64,000 nt of DNA from Todiramphus chloris collaris (taxonomy: Eukaryota > Chordata > Aves > Coraciiformes > Alcedinidae): contig JANVCC010000076.1 in NCBI GenBank assembly GCA_025345505.1, positions 12,111,832-12,175,831 of the forward strand, written 5' to 3'. Shown one piece after another: positions 49,820 to 62,140 of the stretch. The position numbers and the translations under genes are program-made. The notes beneath the pieces were generated by a model, which saw nothing but the letters and a program-made list of their open reading frames with translations, searched no databases and was not told where the DNA came from. The first letter of the stretch is position 1, and each line of letters starts with the position of its first letter.

Positions 49820-50125
49820 GCCAGGGTGATTGGAAGGCCGCCGCTCCAAAGACCATTTGTGCTAATAAAAGCACATTATCTTTGCAAAGCTAGTCACTAT
49901 TTCATTGTGAACAAGGGCATGGCAGTCTGCCGTTAAATTAAAAGCTAGAGCCAAATCCCATTTGTTCTGCACCCCCTGTGGGTTATTGCTGTAAACTCTA
50001 ATTGACAATGATTGCGTTTTATGAATCCATGAACAAATATTAATTTAATTTAAAGCATGTCCAGTTTTGTTAAACATCAAAGCTGGTCATTTATAAATGA
50101 CATCAGCAATAATTCTGCCTTCATT
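49820..50125. promoter_or_regulatory. Candidate conserved regulatory element, AT-rich
   Basis: A repeat-free block with many homeodomain-, POU- and forkhead-type words: gttaaattaaaagc, ctctaattgacaatgattgc, ttttatgaatccatgaacaa, atattaatttaatttaaagc and catttataaatgacatcagc. Clustering of such sites in unique sequence is typical of developmental enhancers. No conservation data are available here. Confidence 0.3.
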
Positions 50126-52837
50126 CAGGACCATTTCTGCTGCCAGTCCAGGCTCAGACTCAGCACTTCAGATGGCAGCTGCCTGCAGGCACCAGATGAT
50201 GCCCAGCACAATGGGTGTTTCTCTTTCTGAGTGGGAGGGGACACCTAATTCCCTGCATAGCTAGGAGGAAGGTCTGCCTTATTCTGGAGAGGAGCAGCCT
50301 CCAGAAGCATGTGCCCCAGATAGGCTTGACCCACAGTATTATAGTGAAGAAGAAATTCCTTTCAGGGCTCTAAGGTAAAATGGGCTACCCCCGAGCCTCC
50401 TTGCAGTGCTGCTCCACTTGCTTGCCACGGGTGCATCACTGAGATCAGAGATGCTGTTTTCACAGGGCTGCTGACTGTAGCAGCCTTCCCACAATGTGCC
50501 ACTCGGGGGGTTGCTTCACAGTTCCTAGGATCGTCTCATCGTGGTACAGGATGGACAATTCAGTTGGCAGCAGCCATCTTCTTCCAAGGCACTGGGAAGC
50601 TGGAACATCCTTTTCTAGTTCTTCACCATTTTTGGCCCCAAACTTGGCCGCTCTGAACCTAACTTAGTACAACAGCTGTCCAACGGAGCATAGCAAGCTC
50701 AGGGAAATGCTGCATGTAGATCCTGAGATGTTTACCTGGGAGAAAATGAAACTTTTCTTCTTTTTAGGAGACCACAGATCTGGAGAGGAAACTTCAAGAT
50801 AACTGTTTTGGCCATCAGTGCTTTAGACACTGCTTTAGACACTTTTTCTACCCATGCCTTCTGCTCTGGATATGTTCTATGCTTACAGTGCCTCAGCCTT
50901 AGTTCACCTTCTTCCTCTCCTTGCTATTCCCCAGTAGACCACTCACTGCTGCAGCTGCAGATAAGATCTGAAATTGGACTGGGGCTTGATTTTTATTGTT
51001 CAGTTCCACATCTTCTCCAGGGGAAAAGAAAAAAAAAAAAAGTCACTGAGGAGCACAGGACAAATGCTCAGTGTTACTGGGAAAAGCGTGGGAAGGGAAG
51101 AACCCCTTATGCTATTGAGGCAGGAGGTAGGGAGGCCCTTCCAGCAAACTCTGCCACCACAGCAATGCCTTGTTAAGTGTCATGGTCATCTGCAGGTAGC
51201 AACAGGGATATCTTGCTCTCAGTTGAAGTGTCAGCTCGCATCAGGGTGTAACTGCATCATAAGGTTGCCTTACACCCAAAGTGAACTGAGAATACGGCGT
51301 GTTATAACCAGAGACTCTGGATGTGGGAAATACACTGTCAAAATGTAACAGCCCAGCTTATGGCTCGCCTGAACGTCTTATCATCTTCCAAAAGCATGAC
51401 AGCTGGTATGCACTTTTGTATCGGATAGCAGCGTTCCCCGCTGCAAATACTTCCCTGCGACTGGCTTTGGTTAAAGAAGGCACTCTTGCTGAATTTAATT
51501 AGATAGAAACACAATTTAAGGGCAGGTACCACCCCTTCTTGTTACCAAGGAAGATGGCCTGGAGCGTTGCTTCATGCCCAAGAGTCTTTCTAGCACAGTT
51601 TTCTGGCTGGGAAAACAACGTGCTACATCCAGGAAAAATAGGAAGGCTCTATCTGTGCCTAGAAACTGTCACGGTGCTATCTTTATTAATTGTACTGATA
51701 TGAAAAAAAGAAGTGCCTTAATTTAATTATGTGTGTTTGCCTTGATTAGTGTAAGACAAGTTCTGGTGGGGGTTCTGAGGACCTTTTTCCTATCAGACTG
51801 CCTTGAAAGGCAGAGGCCTCAAAGCAGACCCTGTCAGTGCTGCAGAGATGGCACTCATGGGGTGATGGACCACGGGGTGCTCGCCTGGCCCCTCTTTGTA
51901 GGACAAGTCTTGCTCTTCCCACATGCACTGTACCCATGGCTTGGTTGGTGACTTTTTGATGACAGCAACAAATTCTGGGTGAGGGAAGGTTACTGCTGGG
52001 GCTGGGAAAACCATCTGAGTGGAAGACTTTATTCATCAGTTTTCTCTCTTTTCTTTGTGAGTTGCCTACGAGCAGGTGGGACTTTTTTCCCAGCGGAACT
52101 TGTGACTTGCAAAGTGAGTTTCCTGGCCATTCTGAGTGCTGCTTTATGGGTAGACGCATGCCCCGAGCCTCTCAGCAGATGAGGACAATGCATCTTTCTG
52201 CCACAAATCCACAGGGAGAGAAAGCTTGACCTGTCTTGCTGTTATTCCATGGGGTGGTTAGGGCAGGGAGCTCAGGAGCCCCCGCATTGCACGTCTGTGA
52301 GGCTGCTGCACCCTTGATGAGGAAGTAGATGAGGCTTTAGTATAAGGATATTCATGGTTTCTAACCTTTCTGCAGATCACAGAGGAGGAAAATTCTTTGC
52401 ACCTGTATATCTTAGCATAAGGTGCACCAAGTGCAGAAATGCATTTTGAAGAAAAACAAGTACTTTTCTTTGGGATTTCCAAAATATATATGCACTTTGC
52501 ATTGCCCGCTGACAACCCCCCTCTTAATGTCTGCAAACAGCTTGTGATCTGTGTAGAGCTGGTGAATGGCTTCCTAAGAGTTTGCTGATCAAACCTGTTT
52601 GGCTGTTATCAGCCATGTGGCATATTCCTGTGATCATGGCATAAAAGCCCTGTGCTGTCCTCAGATAGTCTCCAAAGTTATCTTCCAGCTTGAAGCTTTT
52701 GCAAATGTTCTTGCCACAAACACATCCACTATATCTATAGGGAAAGGGTGTGGAATGTGGAAGTCAGGCTGTAATTGAAAATGAAATTACTAAGAAACTG
52801 AATTTTTATGAAAATAATCTGCCTTCCCTTTTTCTAG

Positions 52838-52916
52838 AGAAGATGAGACAAGAGTTGCAAAGTTTGAGAGAGTTAGTGCTGCCAGTGCACTGGTGTGGGA
52901 GACACCTGCAGTGAAG
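52838..52916 (+). other. Candidate exon (79 nt), gene unknown
   Basis: A strong acceptor (tgccttccctttttctag) ends at 52837 and an excellent donor (gtgaag then gtatgt) follows 52916. The frame needing one base from upstream is open to the end (EDETRVAKFERVSAASALVW then ETPAVK) and finishes on a codon boundary. A second frame, needing two different bases, reads KMRQELQSLRELVLPVHW and stops at 52911-52913. The first of these continues frame 1 of the exon at 42593, the second continues frame 2. I do not recognise either product. Confidence 0.45.
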
Positions 52917-55900
52917 GTATGTATGAACTAAAGCCACAGCAACATAAGTCTGGTAAAGTTCTGGCCCAGGTATATTGAGGAAGAGGTAGGAAAGGTTCCC
53001 ATTATCATATTGAGCATCCTGGCAAATGGGAGTTACACCTAAAAGCATGCACCAAAAATAGGAATATTTAGGGTGGCAGGCACTGAACTCCCAGACAAAG
53101 CTGAATCAAATGGATGGGAATAACTGGACAAGAAAACACATGGCTGGAAAGATAGCCATCAAATTCCTCTTACTTCTTTCTCTGGCAATTTGTTCTCTCT
53201 GCAAAATGTTGACAATGTTCCTTAGACAGAAAGAGGCTAGGAATGGAAAAAGTAAGTGGATAGGCCATGGTTATGGCTTATTTTCTTTCTCCAACAAGGG
53301 AGTATTGTATAACGGAATTTTGTTCAAGTATCAGTTTTATTCTTGAAATAGTTATTATTCTTCATACTGCATATGAAACAAGAGCTATGTTTTGGGTCTA
53401 ACATACTTCTTGATAACAGGCTGTGAGTGAGCTTTTTAAAGAGTGATAAATAAATTTTAAAATATTATTTTTATTAAATTCATTTTAAATTAATTTAAAC
53501 TAAATTAAAATGAAATAAAATGTAAGAGGATACATGAAAAAAAAACCCTTTTCATGTGTATTTGGGCAAAAGAGACATCTGCAGTCCCAGGGACACTGAG
53601 TACAGAATTTTCTGTCCTCTGCTCTCTGATAAATGAACTACAAAACTGGAAACAAAGACAGGTGTATTTTGAAGGCAGTGACCAGATTCTGATATCAGGT
53701 GTAATCTAACACTGCTGGATTGTCATGTTACCTAGAGTCAGAATGATATCCACTGGAGACAGAGAGTCTCCCTCTGAATGAACTGATGCAGATATATGAT
53801 CAGCAGAAGAAATGTATAATGCAACAAAACCATCCATGTGATGTTGGACCTAATTCAGTTTTCATTCATTCTATCCCAGTTGAAACAACTTTTGTGACAT
53901 TTAGTGTGAGAACAGTTTACAAATATAGGTAAGAAGTTAAAGGATTGATGATGCAATCATCACACATCCATGGGAAGAGGTCAGGTGTCCACAGTGCTCC
54001 CTCGCCTTCTCTATGCCTCAGAAAACTTAGGAGTTTTCAATGAAAATGGAACTCTCTGGTGTTATTCTTTTTGTTCTCTTTGGGTAACCTTTCCCTATGT
54101 ATTTCCCTAGCAAAATAAACAAGTAGAAGGAGTTATAGCTTAGATTTTGAGGCGGATATGTGTGAAATATGCTGAGTCAGGAGTGCCGTGCTAACCATAT
54201 GTACTGTTGTATGTATGTCACATAGACAGGTGATCATGAACAGGAAAATGTAATTAATCATGCCGGCGCTTTCTTCCCAGCTCTGCTCTCATGTCCCTAC
54301 AGCAGAAAACAATTGATATGAGCACATGTGTAAAAAAAAAAAAGTTTGCATATTTCTATTTCTTTTGTATTTTTTCAGATTATTCTGTAACACAAGGGAT
54401 AATACTTGTTTCTCATTGTTTTAAGTGGCAATAATCCACTTTCTAAGTGGAAAAACTACAGTGCAAAATGTTTCAATTTTTAATTTAAAATCTTAATACA
54501 GAAAACATATTATTGCTGAGAAACCCAAAGTTCTGATATCCAGGTGCTATAAGATCCTTTTTTTTTTTTTTTAGATAAGTTGCTTGATAAAGTGAGAGGC
54601 TAATAGTGACCTTAAAGCAAGTATAATTTAGGCACAGTTTGTGTAAACATTCCTGAAAAGCTTTGCCAGGGTATTTTATTCTTCACCTGTGTGTCACACC
54701 TTGCTAATGCAGCTGGACCCATTTTGTGGTGTGGAGATTCAGGCAAAGTCACCAGCTCCCCCTCCGTGGTGAGATCCTGAAAAAAGGAAGATCCTGAAAG
54801 TTACCTGCCTGAGGAAACCCATTGGCTCTAACAGGATTAATTACCTGTCTTAATGCTTCCAAAATGAAGATCTACTTAGCTCTCCCAAAATTACTTCCTG
54901 ATGCATCAATCACGTATATGGTTGTCCAACTAAACTGCACTAAACAGAGACTATTGACATACATCCTAAAACCACTTCTAGAAAACAATGATCTTGAATT
55001 AAGTTTTCTTGGCAAGCTTCAAAAAGGACTTGTCTTTCAGGCACTGTGAATGCAGATTTTTTTGGATCTGTGAAGACATTCGTTGCACTGCTACAATAGC
55101 ATATGAATTCTGGAGATTGGGAGCACCAGCAGAAGGTCCAGTTACACCAGCAGATGCCTTAAGCAGGACTTATAAGTGGTTTAAATGAAAGAAACACTGC
55201 GCCACATAAAAGCTTAAAGTATTGCCTGTAACAACTTTCTTCCACAGGGCAAAGAAATTAAATTCTTCCCAGGAAGAATTTCTCTAAGGAAAAGAAATCA
55301 GTGGGGTCCCTTGAAAGTCCTCCTTCCTTAAAAGTTTGTTACTGGTTTCTGTGGCCACTTTGGGCTTTGGGTGTAAAAAGCTGGAGTGCTGACCCTACAC
55401 CACCTCGTGACTTCTTAACTGCAACCATGCAGTGCAGCACAAGTCCTCTGAGGGAAGAGCTGACTAATAAGCTGCAGAGAGATCCTGAGCTGGTTAGGAA
55501 GTAACATTAGATTTCTGCTGTCTTCACTAGTTAATGTGATATGTAAATGAGTAACATATGATATGATTTGAAGCCTTTGCTGTCTGTAGGAAACATATGC
55601 CAGGGTAAGTGCTTTCGGAGGAGGTGGTTTTCCTAATGAATATGCTCTTTGTTTGAGAATGACAGTGAAGTCCCTGTTTTCTTCTATCATCTTGTGCAAC
55701 TTATCTAAAGCAACACTTGATCCAGGGGCCAACAAATGTTTGAAATTTGAATGTGATTGTCTTCATTAGCCTGAATTTGTACTGTCACACCCAGACTTAC
55801 ACGCTGCAAGAAATCCTAACCCCTTTTTCAGCTGCTGGAAGTGGACTATACAGTGTATCTCAAGCCAATAAGAAATCCCTAAATCTGCTGATTTGTACAA

Positions 55901-56827
55901 AAGCTAAAGTCAGCATAGCAGACATTTGAAAGTCAATTTAAGGCATAAATTTCAAACAGAGGCACCATGAGTTGGATTTCCACGTTGGACTGAGGCACCT
56001 AGGCAAGTGGCTTACTTTGTGACCCTGCTCAGTGTCTCTCAGCTCCCATGGGTTTGTGAAGACTGCCAAATGATCAGCATCTTTGTCACTCGGACCCATA
56101 GCAGGGTAGTGACTAAGAGCAAAGGACAATACTTTTAGCCATCAGGTTATCAAACTGCTTTATTTAAGCTTTCTGCTGCATGGCTCACCTCATTGCAATA
56201 AGAGCTCTTGAATGCTCAAGTAACAGAGAGGTTCTCATCCTGTTTTCCTGCTGACTCCCCATTTAAAGTCTTGTCTCTTCCATTCGTCCATGTACACAGC
56301 CTGCCTGTGTTTTTCTTATGTGAGGCCTCTGGGGAGGGGCTTTTATTGTAAAGTCTGGTAGAAATAAGAGAGAAATGCAAAAAGACAGAACATAGCCTCC
56401 AGTCATGTCTACTTTGAAGGGGATGGATTGAATTTCACCCTTAATGAGCAAATTTTGAACAAATTTCAAATTTTCTAGTGTTTTCTCCAGCAATGTAATC
56501 CTTCGTGTCATACTCCAGTAGTTAAGAAACAGATACCTACCACAGATCCTAGGGATCCAGTCAAAACAGCAGAAATTTCTGATGATAAAATGTTGCAACA
56601 ACCTATTTTTCAGCCAGCGTTAGAGCAAGAATTCTTAGTAAGGATACTTTGGTAACACAATTAAAATAAATAAAATAAGAAGGCCCACTGCAGAAAGAGG
56701 AGCGTTGTTTGCATCTTATACACAGTTTTTTCATTTCAGATTCATTTCATTCAGGTGTGCTCCTCAGGAGTAAGAAAAGCACATCCATGGATGCTCACAT
56801 TTTTTCAATGTACTGTTAAAACATCTG
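52917..56827. other. Non-coding stretch, no gene recognised
   Basis: Unique sequence with an extremely AT-rich, taaattaa-type patch at 53441-53525 and a 16-base T run near 54558-54573. No open frame exceeds about 112 codons. If the exon at 52838 belongs to a gene, any further exon downstream was not found here with comparable splice sites. Confidence 0.55.
53441..53525. repeat. AT-rich low-complexity patch
   Basis: Nearly pure A/T with repeated attaaatt, tttaaatt and taaaatg words over about 85 bases. It could be a decayed microsatellite or a matrix-attachment-like AT patch. Confidence 0.75.
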
Positions 56828-56998
56828 TTAGCACTCATCAGAATCCTCTGTGGTTGTTTGTCCCCATTTTACAGGTTGAAGAATTTAGACAGGCAGGTTA
56901 AGGGACTTGCCCAAGACCACACAGGGAATCAGATGACAGAGTAGGTATTAGAATCATAATTTCCTGGCTCTACTTCCAATTACTTTGTGCCAAAGAAA
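56828..56998 (-). repeat. MIR-family SINE, core and 3' region
   Basis: The plus strand reads cactcatcagaatcctctg, then ccccattttacag, then aggttaagggacttgcccaa and gaccacacag, then cagatgacagagtaggtatt and tcctggctct. This is the reverse complement of MIR, in which cctctgtgcctcagtttcct, catctgtaaaatgggg and the surrounding tRNA-derived core appear in opposite order. The element therefore lies on the minus strand. The highly conserved core (acttgcccaagnncacacag) is almost intact, although MIR spread before the amniote lineages split. Confidence 0.9.
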
Positions 56999-57179
56999 AG
57001 GCCTTTTTTTCTAACATAACACCTTGGTTATTTGACTTTGCTCTTTCTGTCTCTTTCTCACTCTTGCTCCATCTCACCTAAAATGCATCACCTAAAATGT
57101 AATTGAAAAGCAAAAATCTCCACTTTAGTATTCAGCTTCTTATTTAATATATGGTGCCAAACAGATCAAATAAATGTTG

Positions 57180-57345
57180 TCATCACTCCAGAAAGATCAG
57201 GGAGAGTTTATTTAGCTGCTGTGATGGCATAGGTGGGTTATAAAAACCTCCCAGATTTTTGGCAGGGAAGTGAGCTCTTGAGCCCTGATTAAATTCACTC
57301 CTGTTAATCAGGCTGGCGTGCACAGCTTCCCAGGCAGGACAGGTG
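57180..57345. promoter_or_regulatory. Candidate regulatory element with an inverted homeodomain site pair
   Basis: CTGATTAA (57285-57292) and TTAATCAG (57304-57311) are exact reverse complements separated by 11 bases. Each contains a TAAT-type core preceded by a GATTA word, the kind bound by paired-like homeodomain factors. Surrounding sequence is unique. Regulatory function is an inference. Confidence 0.3.
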
Positions 57346-59420
57346 TAAAGCTGACAAAACCAGTGCCCTGAAAGCACAGTATCCCACTATGGATGTCATC
57401 CAGAACACACACCTCCATTCCTAATTTTTCTTTTCCTGTAGCCAAACATGCCTCTATATCTGATTTTGGTGACAAATGTTGTCATGCTGTCTCAGATTTG
57501 ATATTCATTCATCCTCAAGATCACTATTTTTTTTTGAAGTCAATAACCATTGCTCTTTCAGTACATTTTTTGAGGAGTAGTTGTCACCTGTCCTGCAGAT
57601 CAGGTATTGCCTTATTCTTGCCCAATTTTGTCCAGTGCCTTTTTAGCTGGAGCATCCAGCAGTAACTGAAAACTCAAGAATTAGAAGTGACATGCAAGAG
57701 CCCTGTGGGAGTCACTCGGCTTCATTTGTGAGAGGTTTTGTAATGCTGTTCCTGCAGTTTTCTCCCTGTAACAAACAAAACGGCTCAGTTCTGGGTTGTG
57801 TTGGCAAAGGGACACAGATGGATGCTAATCCAAACCAGCCGTGCCACGAAGCTCTCATCCAGTGCCTGGGCAGCTTTGGCTGCATAGTCCAGCCTGGGCA
57901 GCTCTGCTGCTGGCACTGCCTCCTGACTGGGTTGGGTTATGCTAGCAAAAGGGTGAACAGGACCCCACAAGACACCTGGGGATCTCACACTAGCGTGGTC
58001 AATAGGGGTGATCCTCAGCTGGTGTTATATCAGCCCAGCCATCAAGAGATTAAGTGTGGGCACTCACACTTACTCTCATCCTCTCCCTCTCATATTTTCA
58101 TCATTCTCCATACCCTTGACATTAGGAGGATGCAGACACAACGGGGAATATAACTCATGCCCGGAAATGTGTGTGGATTCAGTGCTGATTTTAATGGTGC
58201 AGTGCATCAACCTTAGTGAAAATAGCTCAACTGCAGCAGAGAAACACCCCTGCAGAGGTTGCAGAGATGACATCTTTTATACTGGATTAATTATATTGTA
58301 CACTTATAGCTGGATCTGGAAAGCTTTGATAGAGTTATCTGTAGGTTAAACACATTGGCCCATTCTTAAGCTGCCTTAAACCCCTGTTATTGCTTTTCAC
58401 CCAAATTATTGAGCAGCCTTGCAATAGCTGAGTGATGCGTGTGACACTTCCTCATCTGCCTCTGTAGCTGTTCTTGCGTGGAAATGGATTTCTTATAATG
58501 CAGAAATCCTTAGTGCTGCTTTTTCTCGGACCACAAAGCTGGTCGCATCCTTCGAACTTCACAGCAAATGAATACTTAAAATACTTAAAAATAGTAAACA
58601 AATGGTTACTCATCTTCTCTTGTACCAGGTAGTATGACGTGTGTCTTCTGCTGCTGCTGCTGTATCATAATCCTTGATACTTATCCTAAATGAATGTGCA
58701 TCAAGCTGTTTTGGTTCCTAATCATGATTTTTAATAGGATTCACTGCGCATAATGGTCCGTTTACAGAATGTTCTCAGGTTATATATTTGCCAGGAGTGT
58801 GCACAGGCAGCAGTGAGGGTATAGTTTGCCTAGGTGCCAATGTTTCACAGAAGAAAAGCTTCATAAATCACTTCCATGAACTGTCAGTGCTGTTAGCAAC
58901 TCCCTCCAGTGCTGTACAGCTGACAGAGGAGTCCTGCTTTCACTTATTTTGCTTTCCTAATTACCTATAGTGAGGGAAAGCTGGTCCAAGCTGAGGAACC
59001 TTTATAACACACAGTGGATGATCAAAAATCTGTGACAGGCCTCTTCAGTGCCTAACAAACAACTAATTGTGTACAGTAGCCTGCATCTCTGCTAGAGTCA
59101 GCTTGGCATCACTTACTCCTTCCTAAGCACAGTAATGAGCATTCCTTGCTGACTTTTTTTTTTAAAGTGTTTTTGAAAAAGAAACAACATGGGTGTCTGG
59201 ACCTGAATTTATATAGCTAATGCAGACATATAGACAATGCACACAAAACCTTCCCAGTGTCAGATAAGAAGGACATGGACCATAAATTCTCTGTCCTTAA
59301 CTTGCAGACACAGAGATGGGTTTGATTACATCAGGTCTTGTGTGAAAATTAGCTTCAGCTTGTGGCTAAGTGGAGGAGCATCTGTAGAAACTAGTTCAGG
59401 AGATGAAGGCTATTTTTCAG

Positions 59421-59432
59421 CCCCCCCCCCCC
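59421..59432. repeat. Poly(C) run, 12 bases
   Basis: Twelve consecutive C after tatttttcag. The tttttcag plus C-run might mimic a splice acceptor, but no donor follows. Confidence 0.95.
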
Positions 59433-60972
59433 ATATGCAAACCAAAATCTTTGTCTATAGCAAGGTGGCATAATTGACTCAAGGTGCTGATTGCACACAC
59501 AGAGGCGTTATGGAAAATATGTAGCTTTCCAGATCCAACTTGCATGGGGTTGCCTGCAGATGTGGCACTTCACATCGCTCCTGATTAGTGTTTTAATCTG
59601 CTTCAACCCATTGCTGTGCCAGCTGTTGCATGACAGGAAGAGTTTCTCTGCTGACTATCAGTCAAGGAATTTAAGTGAGATGAAATTGTTCATCTTATCT
59701 TACATCCTCCTGTTCTTTCCTGTGCTGATGTACAAAGAGAAGTTGGTGTAGACTGGGCCTTTCTCCCAGCCACGGTGCAGAGAGACAGAAGAGGCACAGA
59801 TGACTGTAGCATTTGAACCCAGCTGATATATGGGCCTGTCCACCCCATCTCCCCGGAGCTGTGAGCCCTAATTTAGATGCATAAATGTGCATGCATGCTG
59901 CACGTGTATTTCAGGGAGCTGGAGCCACCAGGACTTCCCTACCAGGCACCAGCTCTCAGCATGCATGTTGTTGTCTGAGGCTGGTAGGGGGAAACTGCCC
60001 CTACTGCCTCAATTGTTTCTCCCTTTGTCCCCAAATGCATCTGTCACATCCAGGATTCAGCCACCTCTTTCAGTAAGATGATGTGAATGCTCTTGGACTC
60101 GCCAGGGCAGGCAATGGGGTGTGGAGGCAGAGCCAACTGAGATGGCTACCGCTGAGCCACTGAGCATGTTGGGCAGCTCTTTGACTTCCTGCATGGAACG
60201 TTTGCCTTACTCACCACTGCTCAGAGTACATCTCCTGGTCTTGGAGGAAAACTTTCTATAAAACCAAATATGCTGGTGAGAGAGAAAAGCGACTCACAGC
60301 AACTTCATCCTTTCAGCATAGCCAGCCTTCAGCAGCCACCCTGGAAAAAGAAAAGGAGAGATGCTGCTTCCTTCCTCAGAAAGTATCATTCCATAGACAT
60401 CCAAGCTTTATTCTGCCTTTTGTCCTTATTTCTGCAGACAGAGCTGTCTTCCATTTAATACTTGGTATGTGCAGGTTTATACAGACTCATTTTCCGCTTT
60501 TTGAAACTCCCCAGTTAGCCAGTTCAACTCCACTGCACTTGAACATTTGCTTTCAATAAGAAAAAATGTTGATTAAATCAGTGGCCTGGCCAAATCTAGT
60601 AAGTTTTTTCTGGCAATACCTTTAATGAGTCCCATTTATTAATTTTTTTCCCTCTACCTTACTTGCGTAACAAATTTCCAGATATTAACATCAAGAAAAG
60701 CAATATTTGGCCTGTCACATGAGAAAAGTAAAAACAAACCAGCACACTTCCTTTTGTAGTTCTGGATCTCATGCTCTCTTAACACCTATGAAAGGAACAT
60801 TTTGTAAAGTATAGATTTGGAGCTAAGTGTTAAAGCATGCTGGTTTATATACGATTATGCATGAGCATGTATGTGCTTATATATACACATGCATATTGTT
60901 ATGTATATATTGTAATCAAGCAACCACTGACCTATGCAGTCTTTTTATTTTTGGCAGGTCTTTACTTCTCTG

Positions 60973-60997
60973 CCCCCTCCCCCCCTCACCCCCCCCA
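60973..60997. repeat. C-rich tract
   Basis: Three C runs (ccccc, cccccc, cccccccc) separated by one to three bases. The minus strand is a G-run cluster that could support a G-quadruplex if a fourth run is borrowed by splitting the longest. Confidence 0.85.
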
Positions 60998-61839
60998 GGG
61001 ATTGTTCTTTAATGTAATTATGTTAAATTAACCTTCTTTTTGTGGTATTAAAAAAAAAAAATCATCAATTTTTAAACATTCGTATATTATGAGCCTGTAT
61101 TTTTTGGCTTCATATGAAAATGACATTTGATTGTGTTTTTAAAATATTATGGCTAGATTAATCAATTACACCAGAAAATCCAGAAAAAACAAACAATAAT
61201 AATAAACATCAGCTGCCACCTCAGTCCAAGTCCACGTATTGTACTTTAAAACTTTATTATTTCAAGTGGATCTCTAATTGCAGGAACGTGGAGGTAGAGG
61301 CCATTACTGATGCAAATGCCAACGAAAATCCATTGGTCATGGACATTTGTCCTGGGAGTGTACATTTCCCAGGGAAGGCATGGTGGTGAGGGGGTCTGCT
61401 GGGAGGAGGTCTCTGGGTTTAGCATCTCTGAGGGGCTTGTGCAGGATGCTGGGCACGTTGGCACAGAGGAAGGTGTGGTGCTGTACTATCGTGACAGCAA
61501 GAAGGACAGCGCACATCTCCTGATGTCTCTGATGGGACCACCTGCCATGCTGAGAAGGTGGTCAAATTTCCATCATGGCTCTGCCCTTAACTTCTCAGGT
61601 AGAGCCAGCAGCAGTGTCAATTAGTTCCACTTCTGGTTCTGGTTTTGTGATACTTGCCTCCGTTAATAGAAACCGGACTCACACTATCCATTTATTTCTC
61701 AGTCTGTGGGCCACCAGCTGGTAACGATATGATTCTTGTTTACTGCTGACCTTGGCTGGATGTGAGAGTGACTTAGATGTAAATGGTTCCATCTCCTTCT
61801 CAGACCCTTGAGCCTTTATTTCCTTCTGCCCTACCGAGC

Positions 61840-62140
61840 AGCGCATTGGTTTTAATAAAATATATTGCCATCGCTTTGAATATTTACATGCTTGAACCGT
61901 TAAAAAATCTATTCACATTAGTCTGGTTAGGCAAAAATAGCCCAAAGACAGCACCTACTGCCAACATTTTCTTTGGTTACAGCTACTGAAATTTCCCATT
62001 TCATTCTATGGCTGAATTGCAAGATGGTTATTACTTCTTAATTGTGAGCGTAGTGCCATTAAGACTGCCAAGTACCAATATAGCCAATATAACTCCCACT
62101 CACTTTATAAAGACAAACATTAAAGTCATCACTTACTTTG
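61840..62140. promoter_or_regulatory. Candidate conserved regulatory element
   Basis: Repeat-free DNA with retained CpGs in an AT-rich setting (gagcgtagtgccattaagac, gccatcgctttgaatattta, cttgaaccgttaaaaaatct) and TAAT-type words. This mix often marks vertebrate non-coding elements under constraint. Nothing more specific can be seen. Confidence 0.28.

Larger units (their letters stand above)
42649..52837. other. Non-coding stretch between candidate exons
   Basis: Mostly unique sequence. It includes a poly(T) tract (42919-42955), an ancient retroposon tail (45481-45595), a CR1-like scrap (48506-48526) and a candidate regulatory stretch (49820-50125). A 165-codon plus-strand open frame at 43421-43918, overlapped by a 151-codon minus-strand frame, has no recognisable domain and is judged chance. 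A 15-base near-tandem duplication (atatttatctgtctg) lies at about 45402-45431. Confidence 0.5.

Noticed and set aside
59421-59432. Splice acceptor tttttcag before the C run
   Set aside because: No donor within a plausible exon length and low-complexity sequence follows.
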